A stretch of 64,000 bases of DNA from CAZLWA01 sp964563165 (GTDB lineage Bacteria; CLD3; SB21), in assembly GCA_964563165.1 (NCBI GenBank), contig CAZLWA010000097.1:1-64000 (forward strand), read 5' to 3'. Shown here one piece after another: positions 60,495 through 64,000 of this stretch (positions within the stretch are counted from its first letter, which is position 1; every line of letters begins with the position of its first letter). Under the pieces are notes generated by a model, which was given only the letters and a program-made list of their open reading frames with translations, ran no database searches and was not told the DNA's origin. The position numbers and the translations under genes are program-made.

Positions 60495-61418
60495 TTAAAT
60501 CACCTTCATACTCTCGATCATTTCTAACAGCCGCTCCAGATCATCCAACGAATAATATTCGATCTCCATCGTGCCTTTGCCGTCTTCGCGGTGTTTGACC
60601 TTCACCTTCGTGCCGAACTTCAATCGCAGTCGGTTTTCAATATCCAGAATATACGAACTCGACTCTCCCGCCGTCTCAATTTTGAATCTGGCTGCCTTTT
60701 TACCGGGCGCTCCGTCTAAATTTTTCTTGACGACTTGTTCGGTTTTACGCACGGAGAAATAGCCGTTCACGACTTCCCGCCAGATCTTGATCTGTGAAGT
60801 TACCGTCGGCAGCGACAGCAGCGCCCGCCCGTGCCCTATCGTGATCTCCTCTTTGCGCAAGCTGTTTTGAATTTCCGGAGGCAATTTTAGTAAACGAATA
60901 ATATTGGTGATCGTTGTGCGGTCTTTTCCGATCCGCTTGGCGACCTCGTCCTGCGTAAGTTTGCAGACGTCGATCAATTGCTGATAACCCGTTGCGAGTT
61001 CGATCGGATTCAACGTCTCGCGCTGAACGTTCTCGATGATCGCGAGTTCCAGCATTTCTTCGTCGGTCACGTCCTCGCGCACATACGCCGGCATGGAATC
61101 CAGCTTGGCCATCTTCGCGGCGCGGAATCTCCGCTCGCCGGCAATGATCTCATACCCGTACGACGCTTTTCGAACCGTGATCGGCTGAATGATCCCGTTT
61201 TGAATAATGGAATTTTTCAGTTCTTCCAGCGCCTGCGGCTCAAATTCCTTACGCGGCTGAAACGGATTCGGCCGTATCTGCTGGACAGGAATTTCATTGA
61301 TGGAAACTTTGTCCGTGTCTTTGAGCGTACCGTCCGCTCTCAGATTAGCCCCCGGTATCAAGGCACTCAATCCTTTGCCAAGACCGGTGTGTTTTTTAGG
61401 TATGAATTTCTGCGACAT
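60495..61418 (-). CDS. parB: Chromosome partitioning protein ParB
   Basis: A 307-residue ParB/Spo0J. The N-terminus GLGKGLSALIPG is the ParA-interacting peptide. The CTPase/ParB box contains NPFQPRKEF and GERRFRAAKMA, and the helix-turn-helix DEVAKRIGKDRTTITNIIRLLKLP binds parS. The C-terminal dimerisation segment ends YYSLDDLERLLEMIESM. It spreads from parS and, with ParA, segregates the origin. It sits after parA in the normal order. An AATGAGTAATGAAT tandem repeat occupies the short gap upstream. Confidence 0.96.
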   Translation of the reverse strand: MSQKFIPKKHTGLGKGLSALIPGANLRADGTLKDTDKVSINEIPVQQIRPNPFQPRKEFEPQALEELKNSIIQNGIIQPITVRKASYGYEIIAGERRFRAAKMAKLDSMPAYVREDVTDEEMLELAIIENVQRETLNPIELATGYQQLIDVCKLTQDEVAKRIGKDRTTITNIIRLLKLPPEIQNSLRKEEITIGHGRALLSLPTVTSQIKIWREVVNGYFSVRKTEQVVKKNLDGAPGKKAARFKIETAGESSSYILDIENRLRLKFGTKVKVKHREDGKGTMEIEYYSLDDLERLLEMIESMKVI

Positions 61419-61424
61419 CTCTAT

Positions 61425-61504
61425 AATGAGTAATGAATAATGAGTAATGAATAATAAATACTATGACAGTGTTGTGAACAATGATAAATGTTCAATGATA
61501 AATG
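61425..61504. repeat. Short tandem repeats between parA and parB
   Basis: Two copies of the 14-mer AATGAGTAATGAAT (61425-61438, 61439-61452), then AATGATAAATG twice (61480-61490, 61494-61504). It fills the parA-parB gap and ends 7 nt from the parA stop codon. No coding content is visible. Confidence 0.75.
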
Positions 61505-61511
61505 GTCGCTG

Positions 61512-62294
61512 TTAACTGACTTCGTGCGGTTCGAGAATATTCGCGATCACTTCTTTCGCAAGCCCCATATAATCCTGAGAGCCGACGGACGCCGGATCGT
61601 ACAGGATGATAGGTTTACCGTAACTCGGCGCCTCACCCAATTTTATATTACGATGGATAACGTTCTTGAAAACTTTTTCCTTGAAATATTCTTTCACTTC
61701 ACTGACGACCTGATTTGATAAATTCAGCCGGCTGTCAAACATCGTAAGCAATACGCCTTCGATCGTCAGCGCCGTATTCAAATGTCTTTGCACCAGGCGG
61801 ATCGTATTAAGCAATTGCCTCAAACCTTCAAGGGCGTAGTATTCGCACTGGATCGGGATCAGCACCGTATCCGAACCCGTCAGGGCGTTCAGCGTTAAAA
61901 GTCCGAGGGACGGCGGGCAATCGATCAGAATGAATTCGTACTTATCTTTGACCGGTGCGATCGCATTAAGAAACATGCGCTCCCGGTCTTCCAGGTTCAC
62001 CAGTTCCACTTCCGCTCCGACCAGGCGAATATGCGCAGGCAGGATTTCCATCTGCGGCATCATCGTTTTGAGAATGGCTTCTTCGACGTGCATGTTGTGG
62101 ATCAGCACTTCATACGAGCTCTTTTCAATGGCTTCCACGTCAAATCCCAATCCGGTCGTTGAATTCGCCTGAGGGTCCATATCAATGATCAGCGTCTTTC
62201 TGCCGGCATGCGCCAAACAGGAAGCGAGATTAATAGCGGTCGTAGTTTTCCCGACTCCTCCTTTTTGGTTGGCAATTGAGATAACTCTTCCCAT
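61512..62294 (-). CDS. parA: Chromosome partitioning ATPase ParA
   Basis: A 260-residue deviant-Walker ParA/Soj ATPase. The motif KGGVGKTT is at 11-18, DMDPQAN and DCPPSLGLLTLNAL follow, and the C-terminus VIANILEPHEVS is normal. I start it at ATG 62294 (MGRVISIANQKGG), with GGAG about 7 nt upstream. The frame is open to 62465, but that extension would overlap the nuoM 3' end and has no ribosome binding site. It lacks the N-terminal HTH of plasmid ParA proteins, so it is the chromosomal type. Confidence 0.96.
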   Translation of the reverse strand: MGRVISIANQKGGVGKTTTAINLASCLAHAGRKTLIIDMDPQANSTTGLGFDVEAIEKSSYEVLIHNMHVEEAILKTMMPQMEILPAHIRLVGAEVELVNLEDRERMFLNAIAPVKDKYEFILIDCPPSLGLLTLNALTGSDTVLIPIQCEYYALEGLRQLLNTIRLVQRHLNTALTIEGVLLTMFDSRLNLSNQVVSEVKEYFKEKVFKNVIHRNIKLGEAPSYGKPIILYDPASVGSQDYMGLAKEVIANILEPHEVS

Positions 62295-62321
62295 TAAAAC
62301 TCCAATAAGTCGAACTGACTT

Positions 62322-62348
62322 TGTGAAACACTGCGAATATGTTTCACA
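62322..62348. promoter_or_regulatory. Inverted repeat with parS half-sites in swapped order upstream of parA
   Basis: TGTGAAACA (62322-62330), a 9-nt spacer, and TGTTTCACA (62340-62348). The 8-bp halves GTGAAACA and TGTTTCAC are those of parS (TGTTTCAC|GTGAAACA) in reverse order. It lies 28 nt upstream of the parA start. It could be an operator for ParB, ParA or another regulator. Confidence 0.5.
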
Positions 62349-62392
62349 TCCATGGTCGCAATAATAGACAAAGCATGGAAGAAATTCAATGC

Positions 62393-63925
62393 TTAATTTC
62401 CTGCAATACCTAAGGTCTGAAATACACCGGATGCCAGGCCCGAATTGATTAAATTGATGATCCATGCAGGATAGACGCCCGCGGCCAGGATCGTCAGCAT
62501 GAGAATGGAAAGAGCAAATACTTCCCTCTTATCGGTATCCCCAAGATGGTGAAAATGCTCGTTATGTAAAAGCGCCTCGGTCGGCACGCCGAAGAATATC
62601 TTTTGCATGGCGCGAAGAATATAAATAGCCGTAAACACGACGCCGGTCAGGCAAATCAAGGCTATGATCTTCATCGCCGGATTCGAAGTGCCTGCAACCC
62701 CTGCAGAGAATGCCCCGGTGATGACCATGAACTCCGAAACAAATCCGGACAGCCCCGGTAAGCCCAAACCCGTCATGCCGGCAAATGCAAACGCCACTGC
62801 CGTAAACGGCATGATCTTCGCGAGTCCGCCCATTTCCGTAATCATCCGGGTGTGCAACTTTCCGTAGATCACGCCGACCAAAGCGAACAACAGAGCCGTC
62901 ATGATCCCGTGCGCGAACATTTGATACACGGCGCCGTTGATGCCTGCCGAAGTGAGCGTGCAAATACCCAGCGTGACCAGTCCCAGATGCGAGACGGATG
63001 AATAGGCGATGATATATTTCATATCCGTTTGTTTCATCGCGGCCAGGGAGCCGTATACAATGTTAATGACCGTCAGGCATGCAAAGAACAGCGACCACTC
63101 CTGTGCGCCGTGCGGCATGAATTGAAGCCCGATCCGGATAATTCCGTATCCGCCCAGCTTCATCAGCACGCCCGCATGCAGCATACTTACCGCCGAAGGC
63201 GCGGAGGCATGCCCGTCCGGTGACCACGTGTGTATCGGCCACAAGCCGCCGATGGTCCCGAACCCGATGAACACCATCGGGTAAAAAATAAATTGCCAGT
63301 GTTCAGACACCGTAAAATGAGTTCTGAGAAAATCGTAATCAAAGCTCCACACGCCCGTTGCCGTATGTGCCTGAACGTAGACGCCGAACAGCGGAATGAT
63401 CAGCAGCGCGCTTCCCAGCAAAAGATATAACGTCAGTTTCATCGCGGCATATTCCTTATCGCCCGTTCCCCAAATGCCGATGAGCAAATACATGGGCAGC
63501 ACGGCCAATTCGAAGAATACCAGAAATAAGAACAGATCGAAAGCGACAAAAACACCGAACACGCCTGAGACCAATATGAGAAGCAGCGCAAAAAATTCTT
63601 TTTGACGTTCTTTGATCTCCCATGAGATCAGGCAGCCCGTAAAAATGGTGATCGAAGTCAGCAGGAGCATGGCTATACTGATTCCGTCCGCGGCCACATG
63701 ATAACGGATGCCCAGAGTTTCCACCCATGGAATATTGACTTCGAAATTACGCGGGTTTCCGGCATCAAAATTGACATACGCCAGAACCGAGAGCACCACC
63801 GTAATGAAGGCAGCGAAGGTCGACAGCATGCGCGGTCCTGTGACCTCATCTTCAGGCATCATCATGATCAGGACGGCGGTAATAACCGGTGTAGCGATGA
63901 TGGCAGTGAGTAAATAGTTTTCCAA
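62393..63925 (-). CDS. nuoM: NADH-quinone oxidoreductase subunit M
   Basis: A 510-residue antiporter-like subunit of complex I with about 14 membrane segments. The family motifs are visible: GDKEYAAMKLTLYLLLGSALLIIPLFG with the key glutamate and lysine region, LWPIHTWSPDGHASAPSAVSMLHAGVLMKLGGYG, and AYSSVSHLGLVTLG. It pumps protons as part of the NADH:quinone complex. The start is a TTG at 63925 with AAAAGGAT upstream. It is followed by parA, not by nuoN as in most nuo clusters, so nuoN must lie elsewhere. Confidence 0.93.
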   Translation of the reverse strand: MENYLLTAIIATPVITAVLIMMMPEDEVTGPRMLSTFAAFITVVLSVLAYVNFDAGNPRNFEVNIPWVETLGIRYHVAADGISIAMLLLTSITIFTGCLISWEIKERQKEFFALLLILVSGVFGVFVAFDLFLFLVFFELAVLPMYLLIGIWGTGDKEYAAMKLTLYLLLGSALLIIPLFGVYVQAHTATGVWSFDYDFLRTHFTVSEHWQFIFYPMVFIGFGTIGGLWPIHTWSPDGHASAPSAVSMLHAGVLMKLGGYGIIRIGLQFMPHGAQEWSLFFACLTVINIVYGSLAAMKQTDMKYIIAYSSVSHLGLVTLGICTLTSAGINGAVYQMFAHGIMTALLFALVGVIYGKLHTRMITEMGGLAKIMPFTAVAFAFAGMTGLGLPGLSGFVSEFMVITGAFSAGVAGTSNPAMKIIALICLTGVVFTAIYILRAMQKIFFGVPTEALLHNEHFHHLGDTDKREVFALSILMLTILAAGVYPAWIINLINSGLASGVFQTLGIAGN

Positions 63926-63926
63926 A

Positions 63927-64000
63927 TTAGATCCTTTTCATTCCGATTCCCAAAACACACGCTCTCATAATTAATTTTTTCTGTTCAAGATCATATATAC
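63927..64000 (-). CDS. 3' end of an upstream gene (possibly nuoL)
   Basis: On the minus strand a frame is open from the window edge to a TAA at 63929-63927, one nt before the nuoM start. The last 23 residues include YDLEQKK and GIGMKRI. Tight spacing suggests an operon with nuoM, and nuoL is the usual neighbour, but the fragment is too short to identify. Confidence 0.35.
   Translation of the reverse strand, partial: IYDLEQKKLIMRACVLGIGMKRI

Noticed and set aside
62295..62465. N-terminal extension of parA (57 extra codons)
   Set aside because: It overlaps the nuoM 3' end, has no ribosome binding site, and the ATG at 62294 has GGAG upstream and matches the ParA N-terminus.

Overview
The window looks like chromosomal DNA of a Gram-negative bacterium of the FCB superphylum, probably a Calditrichota, KSB1, Ignavibacteria or Marinimicrobia type lineage; the exact phylum cannot be fixed from sequence reading alone. 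The main evidence is a type IX secretion pair (a PorU-like C25 peptidase with its own C-terminal sorting domain, followed by a PorV-like barrel). A BatA/BatB pair, a Y_Y_Y/two-component-propeller histidine kinase, a type A RNase P RNA and a YfhO membrane protein agree with this. Most genes are housekeeping and tightly packed. There is no phage, insertion sequence, CRISPR array or defence island.

Layout. 1-8.35 kb (minus): start of a zinc-ribbon coiled-coil protein, an enoyl-CoA hydratase, folE, a C39-like peptidase, nnr, tRNA-Pro(GGG), a class I aminotransferase, gmhB and recJ. 8.6-9.05 kb (minus): rnpB. 9.3-36.3 kb (plus): an FAD oxidoreductase, nrnA, pepA, a frameshifted pseudogene, rng, a radical SAM protein, an M28 lipoprotein, then a long run crotonase-batA-batB-tilS-hpt-ftsH-TolB/TPR-folP-cdaA, then porU-porV-FN3 lipoprotein, then pta. 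36.4-41.9 kb (minus): an unknown lipoprotein/outer-membrane barrel pair and dxs. 42.2-43.4 kb (plus): glgC. 43.4-49.1 kb (minus): ispF, a penicillin-acylase family hydrolase and YfhO. 49.2-51.1 kb (plus): ygfZ, an HU-family gene and ruvX. 51.2-56.7 kb (minus): yqeY, the large sensor kinase and an LPP20/DUF4384 protein. 56.9-59.9 kb (plus): an M20 dipeptidase and hutH. 59.9-64 kb (minus): nuoM, parA, parB, an unlisted 53-residue gene and a nucleotidyltransferase.

Functional links. cdaA makes c-di-AMP, and nrnA-type DHH enzymes can finish its breakdown. dxs and ispF belong to the MEP isoprenoid pathway. folE and folP belong to folate synthesis. porU, porV and probably the FN3 lipoprotein form a secretion/attachment unit. 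parA-parB is the chromosome segregation locus.

The least ordinary features are: (i) three small CCGATnnATCGG palindromes in hairpin positions of the RNase P RNA, with further copies in intergenic DNA; (ii) several families of inverted or tandem intergenic repeats that abut genes and in places supply stop codons or C-terminal codons; (iii) an inverted repeat upstream of parA made of the two halves of parS in swapped order; (iv) a small gene translationally packed between parB and a nucleotidyltransferase; (v) a pseudogene with at least three frameshifts between pepA and rng; (vi) a TolB-like/TPR membrane protein inserted between ftsH and folP; (vii) an oversized PorU. I do not see a clear new multi-gene system; the best candidates are the parB-linked small gene/nucleotidyltransferase pair and the lipoprotein/barrel pair at 36.4-39.6 kb.
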